A stretch of 64,000 nt of DNA from an uncultured Paracoccaceae bacterium (GTDB lineage Bacteria > Pseudomonadota > Alphaproteobacteria > Rhodobacterales > Rhodobacteraceae), in NCBI GenBank assembly GCA_947488175.1, contig CANKYO010000003.1, positions 186,001 through 250,000 on the forward strand, in the 5' to 3' direction. The notes under the pieces are model-generated. The model was not told the DNA's origin and did no database searches. It saw nothing but the letters and a program-made list of their open reading frames with translations. Every line of letters starts with the position of its first letter. Within the stretch, counting starts at the first letter, position 1. Made by a program: the position numbers and the translations under genes. This document shows positions 34,030-43,248 of this stretch, piece after piece.

Positions 34030-34806
34030 TTAACGGTCGCGGAATTGCGCCTCGCGTTTTTCGACGAAGGCGGCCATGCCTTCAGACTGATCTTCTGTCG
34101 CAAAGAGAGACTGGAAAAGGCGACGTTCGTAGTTCAACCCCTCGGCCAGCGTCGTCTCGTAGGCGCGGTCGACGGCGTCCTTGGCGGCCATCACCGCGAT
34201 CTGGGATTTCTCGGCAATTTTTTCGGCGGTGGCCTTGGCCTCGCCCAAAAGCTTCTTGGCGGGGACGACCCGGCTGACCAGCCCGCTGCGCTCTGCCTCT
34301 TCGGCGTCCATGAAGCGGCCCGTGAGATGCATGTCCATTGATTTTGATTTGCCCACATAGCGGGTCAGGCGCTGGGTGCCGCCAATACCGGCGATGACGC
34401 CCAGATTAATTTCGGGTTGCCCGAATTTGGCGTTGTCGGCTGCGATGATAAAATCGCACATCATCGCCAGTTCGCAGCCACCACCCAAGGCATAGCCTGC
34501 CACGGCGGCGATGATTGGTTTGCGGGTCCTGTTGAATCGGTCGGTTTCGTTTTCGAAGAACCGGCTGGTATACATCTCGACAAAGGATTTGTCGGACATT
34601 TCGCTGATGTCGGCCCCGGCCGCGAACGCCTTTTCCGACCCGGTGATCACGATGCAGCGGACCTTGTCGCTGGCGTCGGCCTCTTCCAATGCGGTGCAGA
34701 GTTCTTTGAGCAGTGCGGAGTTCAGCGCATTTCTGACATCCGGCCTGTTGAGAGTGATGGTCGCGACATAATCGCTGATATCCACGATGATATTCTCAAA
34801 TGCCAT
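34030..34806 (-). CDS. Enoyl-CoA hydratase (crotonase)
   Basis: Hydrates trans-2-enoyl-CoA in fatty-acid beta-oxidation. The 258-residue protein has the crotonase oxyanion segments [17 protein letters not shown] (about residues 60-77) and [37 protein letters not shown] (within 103-140), including both catalytic Glu positions (CELAM and QPEINLG). All landmarks of short-chain EchA are present. Start ATG 34806. A terminator follows at 33911-33933. It runs toward the PilJ-N-like gene on the same strand and follows mutM with a 63-base gap. Confidence 0.92.
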   Translation of the reverse strand: MAFENIIVDISDYVATITLNRPDVRNALNSALLKELCTALEEADASDKVRCIVITGSEKAFAAGADISEMSDKSFVEMYTSRFFENETDRFNRTRKPIIAAVAGYALGGGCELAMMCDFIIAADNAKFGQPEINLGVIAGIGGTQRLTRYVGKSKSMDMHLTGRFMDAEEAERSGLVSRVVPAKKLLGEAKATAEKIAEKSQIAVMAAKDAVDRAYETTLAEGLNYERRLFQSLFATEDQSEGMAAFVEKREAQFRDR

Positions 34807-34869
34807 GCTGCTGTCCTTGTTGCCGCTGGTCAGACCTTAGTGCTTATCAAAGCGTGGACGCGGATCAAG

Positions 34870-35721
34870 CTATCTTTGGCATTGCGGACAGAAGAAAGAT
34901 GAGCGTCCAGATTGGACGATTCGGCTGATTTTCTTTCCGCATCCGGGGGTTATGCATGGTTCGCCTTCGCGGTCATAAACCTGAAATCCGTGTTGAAAAT
35001 AGCCCAGTTCGCCATCGGCTTGCCGGTAGTCGCGCAATGACGACCCGCCTGCGGCGATCGCTTCGGACAGAACATCGCGGATCAGTGGCACCAGCGTGGC
35101 GACCCGTTTTGCGCTGATTTGTCCCGCCTTGCGTTTGGGGTGGATGCCGGCCCGGAACAGCACCTCGCACACATAAATATTGCCGAGGCCAGCCACAATG
35201 CGCTGATCCAGAAGGGCGGATTTGATCGGGGTGTTTCGCCCGTGCAGGCGCGCGATCAGGTATGTTTCATTGAAAGCGTTTCCGAGCGGTTCAGGACCCA
35301 GATCGCGGATCAACCAGTGATCTTCCTGTGTGGCGGTTGGCATCAGGTCCATTGCGCCGAACCGGCGTGCATCGTTGAAGGTGATCCGTGTGCCGGTATC
35401 CATATGAAAGACGACATGATCATGTTTGGCGGGCGCGGGGTGTTCGTGGTGAAAATCGCCCAGCATGTGCCCAGAAATCAGCATGCGTCCCGACATGCCC
35501 AGATGGATCAACAGCGTTTCCCCGCTATCCAGATCGGCCAGAATATATTTTGACCGCCGCCGCAGACCTGTGACCCGCTTGCCGCTCAACCGATCGGCCA
35601 TGTGATCCGGAAAGGGCCAGCGCAGATCGGGGCGGTTGATATCAGCGCGTGCGATGACCTGCCCTTCCATGACGGGGGCGAGGCCTGCCTTGACGGTTTC
35701 GACTTCGGGGAGTTCGGGCAT
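34870..35721 (-). CDS. mutM: Formamidopyrimidine-DNA glycosylase (Fpg/MutM)
   Basis: Bifunctional glycosylase/lyase that removes 8-oxoguanine. The 283-residue enzyme starts [14 protein letters not shown] (Pro2 the Schiff-base nucleophile, Glu3 catalytic), has [13 protein letters not shown] with the catalytic loop, [23 protein letters not shown], and ends in a zinc finger with four cysteines (C-x4-C then C-x2-C, in [10 protein letters not shown] and FFCPQCQR). Divergent from ubiE with a 159-base gap that must hold both promoters. Length is typical. Confidence 0.96.
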   Translation of the reverse strand: MPELPEVETVKAGLAPVMEGQVIARADINRPDLRWPFPDHMADRLSGKRVTGLRRRSKYILADLDSGETLLIHLGMSGRMLISGHMLGDFHHEHPAPAKHDHVVFHMDTGTRITFNDARRFGAMDLMPTATQEDHWLIRDLGPEPLGNAFNETYLIARLHGRNTPIKSALLDQRIVAGLGNIYVCEVLFRAGIHPKRKAGQISAKRVATLVPLIRDVLSEAIAAGGSSLRDYRQADGELGYFQHGFQVYDREGEPCITPGCGKKISRIVQSGRSSFFCPQCQR

Positions 35722-35880
35722 CTGGTTTTGTCTGTGCTGTGGTCTGCCCTTGCATATGCGACATTGGTGTGAAGACCCACAAGGTTTTTCCGGGGCATCA
35801 CCCCGTGGCAGATTGACAGTTTGTCTATCTGCCTAACTGCGTATAACTGCTTGTGAAACTGATGCGCGCGGAAGGCGGAT

Positions 35881-36633
35881 ATGACCGAGAAGCCAAAAAA
35901 TACGACCCATTTCGGGTTCGAAACCGTTCAGGAGGATGAAAAGGCGGGGCGCGTGCAGGGTGTCTTTTCTTCCGTGGCCAGCAAATACGACATCATGAAT
36001 GACGTAATGTCGGGGGGCATTCATCGTATCTGGAAGGATGCGATGATGGATTGGCTGGCGCCGCGTCCGGGCCAGAAGCTGCTGGACGTGGCGGGCGGCA
36101 CCGGCGATATCGCGTTCAGGTTTCTGAAACGGGCCGGCCGCGGCCATGCGACCGTGCTGGATCTGACCGAACCGATGCTGGTCGAAGGGCGCAAGCGGGC
36201 CGAGGCCGCACGCATGTCCGACAGTCTGGACTGGGTAGTGGGCGATGCGATGGCGCTGCCTTTTGAGGCGAACAGTTTTGACGTCTACACGATCAGCTTT
36301 GGTATTCGGAATGTCACCCGGCCGCAGGATGCTCTGGCCGAGGCATACCGCGTGCTGAAACCCGGTGGCCGCCTGATGGTTTTGGAGTTTTCGCAATTGC
36401 CCAACCCGATGATGCAGGCAGCCTATGACGCCTATTCATTCAACGTGATTCCCCGGATGGGGCAGGTGATTGCAGGTGATCGCGACAGTTATCAGTATCT
36501 GGTCGAATCGATCCGCAAATTCCCCGATCAGGAGACGTTTTTGGGAATGGTTCGGAATGCCGGTTTCGAGAATGCAAAGTACCGCAATCTGACCATGGGC
36601 GTTGCCGCGTTGCATTCGGGTTGGAAACTGTAA
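35881..36633 (+). CDS. ubiE: Ubiquinone/menaquinone C-methyltransferase UbiE
   Basis: SAM-dependent C-methyltransferase in ubiquinone synthesis, 250 residues. It shows the UbiE signatures [18 protein letters not shown] (about residues 37-54), motif [39 protein letters not shown] and [15 protein letters not shown], plus the terminal [13 protein letters not shown]. Start ATG 35881. ubiB begins one base after the stop, so the pair is an operon; this ubiE-ubiB order is common in alphaproteobacteria. Confidence 0.96.
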   Translation: MTEKPKNTTHFGFETVQEDEKAGRVQGVFSSVASKYDIMNDVMSGGIHRIWKDAMMDWLAPRPGQKLLDVAGGTGDIAFRFLKRAGRGHATVLDLTEPMLVEGRKRAEAARMSDSLDWVVGDAMALPFEANSFDVYTISFGIRNVTRPQDALAEAYRVLKPGGRLMVLEFSQLPNPMMQAAYDAYSFNVIPRMGQVIAGDRDSYQYLVESIRKFPDQETFLGMVRNAGFENAKYRNLTMGVAALHSGWKL

Positions 36634-36634
36634 C

Positions 36635-38161
36635 TTGCGCGGTCCCCACAACATTATTCGCCTGATCCGGACAGGCGCCACGCTGGAACGCACGGGCGCT
36701 ATGAAAGTCGTTCTTGATGCGTTTGATGCCGGGCCGCTTTTGCGGATCACGTTCCGCGCGCTTGTCTGGCCGTTCCGTTGGTTGGGATATCAGGGTGATA
36801 TATCTATGCCACCTGCGCCGCGTGCGCTGACGGCCCTTGGGCCGGCCTATATCAAGTTTGGTCAGCTTCTTTCGACCCGGCCCGATGTGGTGGGTGATGA
36901 ACTGGCGGTTCAGTTGCGGGTGCTGCAGGACAAGCTGCCGCCATTTTCAATGAAAGAGGCAAAGATCCAGATCCAGCGCGAGCTGGGGTTGTCGTTTGAT
37001 CAGCTGTTCACATCATTTTCCGAACCTGTCGCCGCCGCATCGCTGGCGCAAGTTCACAAGGCGCATCTGGCTGACACGGGCGAAGCGGTCGCTGTCAAGA
37101 TCCTGCGCCCGGGCATCGAAAGGGCGTTTCGTAAGGATATTGATGCCTTTTACTTTGCGGCCCGCGCCATCGAGGTGTTGTCACCCGCGTCGCGCCGGTT
37201 GCGCCCGATGGAGGTGATCACTCATTTCGAAGGGGTGGTCATGGGTGAGCTGGATTTGCGCCTGGAAAGTGCAGCCGCCGCCGAATTTGCCGCCAATACC
37301 GAGGGCGATGCGGGTTTTCAGGTGCCGCAAATCCGGTGGCATCTGTCCAGTCGGCGGGTCATGACGCTGGACTGGGCCGAAGGTACGAATATCGGGATCA
37401 ACGATGCGCTGGATGCGGCTGGACATGACCGGCGCGCGCTGGCCACCCGCGTGCTGCAGCTGTTTTTGAACCACGCCCTGCGGGACGGTTATTTTCATGG
37501 CGATATGCATCAGGGCAACCTGAAGGTCGCGGCGAACGGAGATATCATCGCCTATGATTTCGGGATTATGGGCCGGATTGATGAATACACCCGCCGCGTC
37601 TACGCCGAAATCCTGTTCGGGTTCATCCGCAAGGATTACAACCGCGTCGCAGAGGTGCATTTTGAGGCTGGCTATGTGCCCGCGGACCGTGACGTTGATG
37701 AATTTGCGCGAGCCTTGCGGGCGGTGGGCGAACCGATTTTCGGAATGGATGCCAGTCGCATTTCGATGGCCCGCTTGCTGACCTATCTGTTCGAGGTGAC
37801 AGAACGGTTCGGGATGGAAACCCGCACGGAATTGATCCTGCTTCAGCGCACTATGGTTGTTGTTGAAGGGGTCGCGCGATCGCTGGACCCGCATATGAAT
37901 ATCTGGCAGGTCGCGAAGCCTGTTGTCGAAAACTACATCAAGGAAAGTATCGGACCCAAGGCGCTGCTGCGTGATCTGGCGAAAACCGCCCAAGTTCTGG
38001 CCCGGTTTGGCCCGCGCCTGCCACGCCTTGCCGAAGATGCGTTGATCCGCCTGAACAACCCGCCGCCAGAGCCGAAACCGCAGCGTCGGATTGCACGCTT
38101 GTCCTGGATGGCGCTGGGGGGTGTGCTCGTGGGCGGTGCCTGGATCATCACCTTGCTTTAG
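36635..38161 (+). CDS. ubiB: Ubiquinone biosynthesis kinase-like protein UbiB
   Basis: Membrane-anchored ADCK/UbiB atypical kinase needed for ubiquinone synthesis. About 508 residues. The KxGQ motif is in PAYIKFGQLLSTRPD, the alanine-rich nucleotide loop in EPVAAASLAQVH, catalytic HGDMHQGNLKV and metal-binding IAYDFGIMGRID. Two C-terminal hydrophobic stretches, ending WMALGGVLVGGAWIITLL, form the membrane anchor. Start is TTG 36635 (reads LRGPHNIIRLIR), right after ubiE; the in-frame ATG at 36602 lies inside ubiE. Convergent with flgD, 6 bases apart. Confidence 0.93.
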   Translation: MRGPHNIIRLIRTGATLERTGAMKVVLDAFDAGPLLRITFRALVWPFRWLGYQGDISMPPAPRALTALGPAYIKFGQLLSTRPDVVGDELAVQLRVLQDKLPPFSMKEAKIQIQRELGLSFDQLFTSFSEPVAAASLAQVHKAHLADTGEAVAVKILRPGIERAFRKDIDAFYFAARAIEVLSPASRRLRPMEVITHFEGVVMGELDLRLESAAAAEFAANTEGDAGFQVPQIRWHLSSRRVMTLDWAEGTNIGINDALDAAGHDRRALATRVLQLFLNHALRDGYFHGDMHQGNLKVAANGDIIAYDFGIMGRIDEYTRRVYAEILFGFIRKDYNRVAEVHFEAGYVPADRDVDEFARALRAVGEPIFGMDASRISMARLLTYLFEVTERFGMETRTELILLQRTMVVVEGVARSLDPHMNIWQVAKPVVENYIKESIGPKALLRDLAKTAQVLARFGPRLPRLAEDALIRLNNPPPEPKPQRRIARLSWMALGGVLVGGAWIITLL

Positions 38162-38167
38162 ACGCGC

Positions 38168-38833
38168 CTATGCTGAAGGGTCACGCAGTGCCGTGACATC
38201 GCCACTCGCCACTTCTGCGCCGCCTTCAAGGATCAGCATGGTCTGCCCATCCTGATTGCGCACTTCGGTCACACGACTGTAAATCTCAACTGGGGTTTGA
38301 GCGATAACCTCGTTGTTCGAGATGCTTGCGACCTCGAATGAATACAGGCCGAGCGGATAGGGGAAACCACCCGGTGCAACACCGGCCCACTGAACAGGAT
38401 CGGAAGTGACAGGGATGTCGAAGCGCTGAACCTCCGTTCCGGTTTCGTTGCGCACGATCACCTCGGCCCGGTCTGCGATGGCGGACGGGTTGGGCGTGAT
38501 CGTTATGGGATCCCCATCGAAGTAGGCTGGTGCTGGCGCCCGCGCCTCTTTCCCGACCCAGTTTGCCATGCCTGCAAGGCTGCTGGTGTTCATTTGTGCG
38601 GTCAGGGATTTGAGCAGGTCATTGGTAAGAACCGCCTGTTCAACGCCCGAGAATGTTGCGAGTTGGACCGCATAGTCCGACGAATCGACCGGGTTCAGCG
38701 GGTCCTGATTTTGCATCTGAACGGTCAGCATCCGCAGAAAAGTATCAAAATCAGAGCTGATTTGCCCACTCGATTCCGAGGCGGGTGGAATGGTCGCGGT
38801 CGTATTCGGGTTGGTGATCTGTCCAATTTCCAT
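38168..38833 (-). CDS. flgD: Flagellar hook capping/assembly protein FlgD
   Basis: Scaffold at the hook tip on which FlgE polymerises. The 221-residue protein has the conserved N-terminal export and capping region FDTFLRMLTVQMQNQDPLNPVDSSDYAVQLATFSGVEQ (residues about 28-65, cited by its core NQDPLNPVDS) and C-terminal FLG and Tudor-like parts (PAYFDGDPITITPNP, GVAPGGFPYPLGLYSFEV). Start ATG 38833. It follows fliK by 9 bases on the minus strand, the usual fliK-flgD pair, although flgE is not in the window. Confidence 0.92.
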   Translation of the reverse strand: MEIGQITNPNTTATIPPASESSGQISSDFDTFLRMLTVQMQNQDPLNPVDSSDYAVQLATFSGVEQAVLTNDLLKSLTAQMNTSSLAGMANWVGKEARAPAPAYFDGDPITITPNPSAIADRAEVIVRNETGTEVQRFDIPVTSDPVQWAGVAPGGFPYPLGLYSFEVASISNNEVIAQTPVEIYSRVTEVRNQDGQTMLILEGGAEVASGDVTALRDPSA

Positions 38834-38842
38834 GAGTAATCC

Positions 38843-40183
38843 TTAGAGGCGCAGGTCAAGCCCGCTTTGAAGTTTGTGCTTAGCGTGAGATGGCGGTTCT
38901 TCTACGGTGTTGCTGTCAACGGATGCTGATTTCGCGCTGGGCTTTTCCGATTTGTCCTCAGGCTCTGCCTGGTTGTCATCCGCGAATGAGAAGGCAATGT
39001 CGTCATATCCCAGCGATTTGAATTCTTGGGCCAACACATCGATATGGCGACGCATCAGGTCAGCGGTTTCCGGTCGTTCGGCCAGGACGGCCAGTGTGAT
39101 CGCGCCGTCAACGGCCATGATGCTAAGCCGGACACGCCCGAGTTCTTTCGGGCTTAACGCGATCTCTGTTGTTTGTCCTGGCTTAGCGCTGATCGCGACG
39201 GCCATCTGATGCACCACATGGCGCGCGGTATCAGCACCGGCCGTGATTGGGCTGGCGGTAGGGGTCTGCAGTATGGATGCCCCGCGTTTGGTCAGTGGCA
39301 GCAATGATGCGGTTTCTGTTGGTATTTCAGCCTGCCCCCGGCTTTGCAGGTCAAATAGCGGGGCCGCGATGGCCGGGGTCGTATTGCCTCCGATCCAATA
39401 GCTGATGTTGGATGCCGGTCCTGTGGTGGTTGCGTTGCGTATCTCTGCTGGTGGCGGTTCGATGCGACGCCGGGGGACTTCAACATCTTTCTGGATGGGC
39501 AGACGCAGAACAGGCGCTTGATCAATTGGCAGAGCCGCAGCTTGAGCTTTCTTGTCGGCCGTTGGACCGGGCTGTGCGACCGGTGTCACTGCGGGGGTCG
39601 GCACAGGTGCTGCGAGAGTGGCCAGTCGGCTATTTGGTATCTTTTCAGCCGGGAATACTTGTTTTGTGGCGTTTTCTTGCGGCAGCCGACCCTCCAGCAC
39701 CGTTTGAGAGACCGTGACCTGACGCGGCTCTGCCCGGTCGGGTGTTGGCGGTTTTGTCTCAGCCGGTGGTTCGATGTCAGTTGATGGCGCAAGGCCGGTT
39801 GGCGCCGGTGCAGGTGTGCGGGTCATCATAATGATGTCGCCCTTATCTGCCGGTTTACTTGGCGGTGTTGTCGACCCTGATCCGGAGGCAACAAGGATCG
39901 GATCAATCGGAATGTCACGCTCCTCAACCGTTGGATCAGGTGCTGGCGCGTCTGTGTCTGTGGGCGCGGGAGTTACCAGATCATCCAGTGGGATGAGCAA
40001 TTCCTGATCCTCGGGCGCTGTAATCGGCAGCTTGATGTCCACGGTTTTTGCCGGGTTGGTTGCAGCCAGCAGGGAAAAAATATCCGCAAATGCAGTGCCT
40101 TCGGCAGTTGTAGCTGCATCTGGCGTGATAGCGACACCATTTTGCGGCGCGGGGCCCGTATCGGTTGGCAAGAAAGGTATCAT
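38843..40183 (-). CDS. fliK: Flagellar hook-length control protein FliK
   Basis: Secreted molecular ruler that ends hook growth. The 446-residue protein has a long low-complexity Pro/Thr/Ala-rich middle (residues about 60-330) and the C-terminal Flg_hook domain: IALSPKELGRVRLSIMAVDG and ADLMRRHIDVLAQEFKSLGYDDIAFSFAD. The start ATG 40183 (MIPFLPTD) follows GGAG; an in-frame start at 40258 would run into the divergent flgJ-like gene's leader. Pairs with flgD. The proline-rich spacer is normal for FliK. Confidence 0.9.
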   Translation of the reverse strand: MIPFLPTDTGPAPQNGVAITPDAATTAEGTAFADIFSLLAATNPAKTVDIKLPITAPEDQELLIPLDDLVTPAPTDTDAPAPDPTVEERDIPIDPILVASGSGSTTPPSKPADKGDIIMMTRTPAPAPTGLAPSTDIEPPAETKPPTPDRAEPRQVTVSQTVLEGRLPQENATKQVFPAEKIPNSRLATLAAPVPTPAVTPVAQPGPTADKKAQAAALPIDQAPVLRLPIQKDVEVPRRRIEPPPAEIRNATTTGPASNISYWIGGNTTPAIAAPLFDLQSRGQAEIPTETASLLPLTKRGASILQTPTASPITAGADTARHVVHQMAVAISAKPGQTTEIALSPKELGRVRLSIMAVDGAITLAVLAERPETADLMRRHIDVLAQEFKSLGYDDIAFSFADDNQAEPEDKSEKPSAKSASVDSNTVEEPPSHAKHKLQSGLDLRL

Positions 40184-40290
40184 CGGTTCTCCGACAGAAT
40201 CTGGTTGGGTTTTCTTTTCGCCGAAAAAACTTACTGATTCTTTACGGCTGGTTGGCAAAAGGATCTGCGATCAAGACACGGAGAATCCGA

Positions 40291-40584
40291 ATGACAACGA
40301 TCCCTGTATTGCCGGCCCCGCGCGGCGCGGCACAATTGCCGGACTATATTCAATCAGATGTGAAGCTGCGCGAAGCGGCCCAAAAGCTTGAGGCGACATT
40401 CCTTGCTGAAATGCTGAAATCGGCCGGTGTCGGTACCCCGCGCGACACCTTTGGTGGTGGCGCGGGCGAGGATCAGTTCGCGTCCTTTTTGCGCGAGGCG
40501 CAGGCCGAAGAAATGGTTGCCGCCGGTGGCATTGGACTTGCCGAAGCGCTTTTCAACGCGATGAAAGTGCGGTTGGATGCGTGA
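40291..40584 (+). CDS. flgJ: Rod-binding protein, FlgJ N-terminal domain only
   Basis: A 97-residue protein matching the rod-capping domain of FlgJ: LREAAQKLEATFLAEMLKSAG (residues about 22-42) and FASFLREAQAEEMVAAGGIGLAEALFN near the C-terminus. The muramidase domain of enterobacterial FlgJ is absent, as is usual in alphaproteobacteria, which use a separate lytic enzyme; one is encoded at 54352-55023. Start ATG 40291 follows GGAG. It overlaps the next gene by 8 bases. Divergent from fliK. Confidence 0.85.
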   Translation: MTTIPVLPAPRGAAQLPDYIQSDVKLREAAQKLEATFLAEMLKSAGVGTPRDTFGGGAGEDQFASFLREAQAEEMVAAGGIGLAEALFNAMKVRLDA

Positions 40585-40918
40585 TCAGGTCGTCAATCAG
40601 GTGTTGGACCTGCTGGATACGGAACGACAGGCGCTGCGGACCGGCGATTTTGATGCCCTGAGCCCACTTCTTGAGGCCAAAACGCAGCTGTTCAAACGGT
40701 TGCAGGTTGCGGCGCCGGGGCGGCGCGACCTTGAGATCATTCAGCAGAAACTGTCTGAAAACCAATCGCTGCTATCGGCGGCCATGCAAGGGGTTGGTGC
40801 TGCGCGCACCCGTTTGTCGGCGCTTCAAAATGTACGCGAAAACCTGAGCACTTATGATCACAACGGGCAAATGGCAAAGCTGCCCACCGCACGCCCCGCC
40901 ATGACGAAGAAGGCGTAA
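40577..40918 (+). CDS. FlgN-like flagellar export chaperone (small coiled-coil protein)
   Basis: A 113-residue mostly helical protein: QVLDLLDTERQALRTGDFDALSPLLEAKTQLFKRL then LEIIQQKLSENQSLLSAAMQG. The layout (helix, KxxLF-type turn, second long helix, short polar tail) resembles FlgN, the chaperone of hook-associated FlgK and FlgL. It overlaps the flgJ-like gene and sits upstream of flagellin, which supports a flagellar role. FlgK and FlgL themselves are not in the window. Sequence identity to FlgN is not certain by eye. Confidence 0.6.
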   Translation: MRDQVVNQVLDLLDTERQALRTGDFDALSPLLEAKTQLFKRLQVAAPGRRDLEIIQQKLSENQSLLSAAMQGVGAARTRLSALQNVRENLSTYDHNGQMAKLPTARPAMTKKA

Positions 40919-40953
40919 TTTGGATCAAATTGACGCTATTTGTCTGGTGGGCC

Positions 40954-40968
40954 TTAAGAACTTGTTCA
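40954..40968 (+). promoter_or_regulatory. Possible CtrA site upstream of flagellin
   Basis: TTAA-N7-TTCA, one mismatch from the CtrA consensus TTAA-N7-TTAA, in the non-coding gap ahead of fliC (40919-41123). A short hairpin (41089-41093 GGCGC with 41097-41101 GCGCC) lies just before the ribosome-binding site. The gap holds no gene. Confidence 0.35.
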
Positions 40969-41123
40969 GGCAGAAATGATCAGTCTGCATGCATCGCCAC
41001 AAAGGCTGAACCGCTCTGAAATATCGGCGGTGACCCGTCAGAATGACGTTTCAACCCACGACAAAGTGCGTGGATTTCCGAACCAACCCGGCGCAAAGCG
41101 CCTTCTTCAAAGGACCAATGAAT

Positions 41124-42374
41124 ATGTCCAGTATTCTGACCAATAACAGCGCCATGGTCGCGCTGCAGACCCTGAAATCCATCAACATGGACCTGGCAAA
41201 GACCCAGTCCATGATCTCGACCGGTAAAGAGGTGGCATCTGCCAAAGACAACTCCGCCGTTTGGGCCATTTCCAAGGTGATGGAATCCGATGTGAAGGGT
41301 TTCAAGGCCATTTCCGATTCGCTCGCCCTGGGTGAATCGAGCATTGCGGTTGCCACAAGCGCATCCGAACGGATCACCGACCTTCTGACAGACATGAAGA
41401 CCCAGATTGTTGCATCGCAGGGTCAGAACGTTGACCGGACCAAGCTGCAGACGGATATCGAGTCGATCACAGGACAGATCGAATCCATCGGCAACGCGGC
41501 CCAGTTCAACGGCCTGAACATGTTGCAGGCCGGCGACGATGTTGAAATCCTGTCATCGCTGGACCGCAGCGGCTCGGCAGCGCCGACCGCATCCTACATC
41601 ACTGTAACGCGCCAGGATCTGTCGTTGTCCTCGTCCGGCGGTACTGCGGCGACCTTTGGTGGCACGGCTGTTACCGATACGAGCTTGATCGACAATGGCG
41701 GTTCCAACGCTGGTACTGAACTTGCCCTGGCTGATACCGGTACACGTGACATCCAGATCACAAGCGTAGCCGATGGTAACAGCTATCGCATCGTTCTTGA
41801 CGATGCTGGAGCCGGTGAAGCCAACAGCATTGGTCAGCGTACGTTTGAATATGTGGCGAACGCAGATGACAGTGCCGCGTCAATTGCTGCACAGTTGAAC
41901 AACCAGATCGCAAACTTCCTGACAGTCACCGCGAACAACGACTACTCGGTCACGCGGGACGGTGACACGATCACGCTGACCAACTCCAGCGGCGGCGCGG
42001 TTGGTGTGCTGGCAGAAAGCGCGACCGGCGGTACGGCAGGTGTGTCGGCCGGTGGTCTGGGTGAGCTGAACAACATCGATGTTACAACCGATGAAGGTGC
42101 CGCATCCGCATTGGCAACGCTTGAGACGTTGATTGATCGATCAATTGATGCGGCAGCGTCGTTTGGTTCCGTTCAGGGCCGGATTGAAACACAGTCAGCC
42201 TTTGTCAGCTCGCTTACTGACAACCTGAAATCCGGTATCGGTTCGCTTGTTGATGCCAACATGGAAGAGGCGTCCGCCCGCTTGCAGGCCCTGCAGGTGC
42301 AGCAGCAGCTGGGCGTACAGTCACTGTCGATTGCCAACCAGGCGCCGCAGACGATCCTGTCGCTGTTCCGGTAA
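41124..42374 (+). CDS. fliC: Flagellin
   Basis: Filament subunit secreted through the flagellar channel. The 416-residue protein has the conserved N-terminal D0/D1 helices (SSILTNNSAMVALQTLKSINMDL, then QSMISTGKEVASAKDNSAVW) and the C-terminal D1/D0 with ASARLQALQVQQQLGVQSLSIANQAPQTILSLFR (cited in part). The centre (residues about 170-320) is variable and rich in Ser, Thr, Gly and Asp, without cysteine. I start at ATG 41124 (MSSILT), 10 bases after AAGGA; ATG 41118 is an alternative. Followed by a strong hairpin, then flaF and flbT, its known secretion and translation regulators in alphaproteobacteria. Confidence 0.94.
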   Translation: MSSILTNNSAMVALQTLKSINMDLAKTQSMISTGKEVASAKDNSAVWAISKVMESDVKGFKAISDSLALGESSIAVATSASERITDLLTDMKTQIVASQGQNVDRTKLQTDIESITGQIESIGNAAQFNGLNMLQAGDDVEILSSLDRSGSAAPTASYITVTRQDLSLSSSGGTAATFGGTAVTDTSLIDNGGSNAGTELALADTGTRDIQITSVADGNSYRIVLDDAGAGEANSIGQRTFEYVANADDSAASIAAQLNNQIANFLTVTANNDYSVTRDGDTITLTNSSGGAVGVLAESATGGTAGVSAGGLGELNNIDVTTDEGAASALATLETLIDRSIDAAASFGSVQGRIETQSAFVSSLTDNLKSGIGSLVDANMEEASARLQALQVQQQLGVQSLSIANQAPQTILSLFR

Positions 42375-42384
42375 GTTGAAAACC

Positions 42385-42412
42385 CAGTGGCGCCCGCTGA
42401 CGGGCGCCACTG
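42385..42412 (+). terminator. Hairpin after flagellin
   Basis: Perfect 12-bp stem (42385-42396 CAGTGGCGCCCG with 42401-42412) and a 4-base loop, 10 bases past the fliC stop. No T-tract follows, so it may be a partial terminator or a 3'-end stabiliser that keeps flagellin message more abundant than flaF-flbT. Confidence 0.7.
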
Positions 42413-42469
42413 ACCCATTCGCCGCGGAAAAACCGCGTCTCGTTCAATTTCGTGCCGGAAGGACATCAC

Positions 42470-42844
42470 GTGAACGTCATAGAACAAGCCCGGCAAGCCT
42501 ATGCCCCGACCCAGGTTTCGATCCGCACCGAACGTTCGGTCGAAGCCCAGCTGATCAGCCAGATTACTTCGCGGATGCGCAAAGCGGCCTTTACCACGCC
42601 ATCGGATTTTCCCGCCCTCGTTGCCGCACTTCACGACAATCGTCGCATGTGGACAACAATGGCCGCAGGTGTCGCAGACAATGACAATGCTTTGCCAAAG
42701 GAGTTGCGTGCACAGATTTTCTATCTGGCCGAGTTCACAGAATTGCACAGTCAGAAGGTGCTGCGCGGCAAGGCTGACGCAACAGCGCTGATTGATATCA
42801 ACACCGCCGTCTTGCGCGGTCTCAACGGACAGGGGGCGGCATAA
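42470..42844 (+). CDS. flaF: Flagellar biosynthesis regulator FlaF
   Basis: Small alphaproteobacterial protein required for flagellin secretion. The 124-residue product begins VNVIEQARQAYAP and has RSVEAQLISQITSRMRKAA, then the WTTMAAGVADNDNALPKELRAQIFYLAEFTELHSQKVLRG segment (cited by WTTMAAGVADN and LPKELRAQIFYLAEF). Start GTG 42470 has AAGGA at good spacing; an in-frame GTG six codons upstream is less well placed. The stop overlaps the flbT start. In Caulobacter FlaF and FlbT act together on flagellin output. Confidence 0.9.
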   Translation: MNVIEQARQAYAPTQVSIRTERSVEAQLISQITSRMRKAAFTTPSDFPALVAALHDNRRMWTTMAAGVADNDNALPKELRAQIFYLAEFTELHSQKVLRGKADATALIDINTAVLRGLNGQGAA

Positions 42845-43248
42845 TGTCTGGCCTTGTCCTGAAGCTGAATCCGAAGGAACGTGTCCTCGTCAACGGTGCG
42901 GTCATCGAAAATGGTGACAGGCGAAGCCGCCTGTCGATCCTGACCCCGAATGCCAATATCCTACGTCTGCGCGATGCGATCCGGCCGGATGAGGTGAATA
43001 CACCCGTGCGGCGGACCTGCTATATCGCCCAACTGGTCCTGTCGGGTGATGTGGAGCAGGATGATGCCCGGTTGCAGATCCTGCGCGGTATCGAGCAGCT
43101 GAGCCAGGCATTGCGCGATGACGACAGCCGCACCCATTTGGATGCGGCAACAGAGGCAGTGGGCCGAAAGGATTTCTATCGTGCCTTGAAATCGTTGCGC
43201 AATCTTCTGCCCCGCGAAGCGCGTTTGCTGGCGGTGCATCCACAATGA
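42844..43248 (+). CDS. flbT: Flagellar biosynthesis repressor FlbT
   Basis: Post-transcriptional regulator that in Caulobacter binds flagellin mRNA leader and promotes its decay when the hook is unfinished. The 134-residue protein starts SGLVLKLNPKERVLVNGAVIENGDRRSRLSI and has TPVRRTCYIAQLVLSGD, the family core, followed by a helical tail with FYRALKSLRNLLPREARLL. Start ATG 42844 shares a base with the flaF stop; the end overlaps the DUF1217 gene by 4 bases. All three read as one operon after flagellin. Confidence 0.92.
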   Translation: MSGLVLKLNPKERVLVNGAVIENGDRRSRLSILTPNANILRLRDAIRPDEVNTPVRRTCYIAQLVLSGDVEQDDARLQILRGIEQLSQALRDDDSRTHLDAATEAVGRKDFYRALKSLRNLLPREARLLAVHPQ

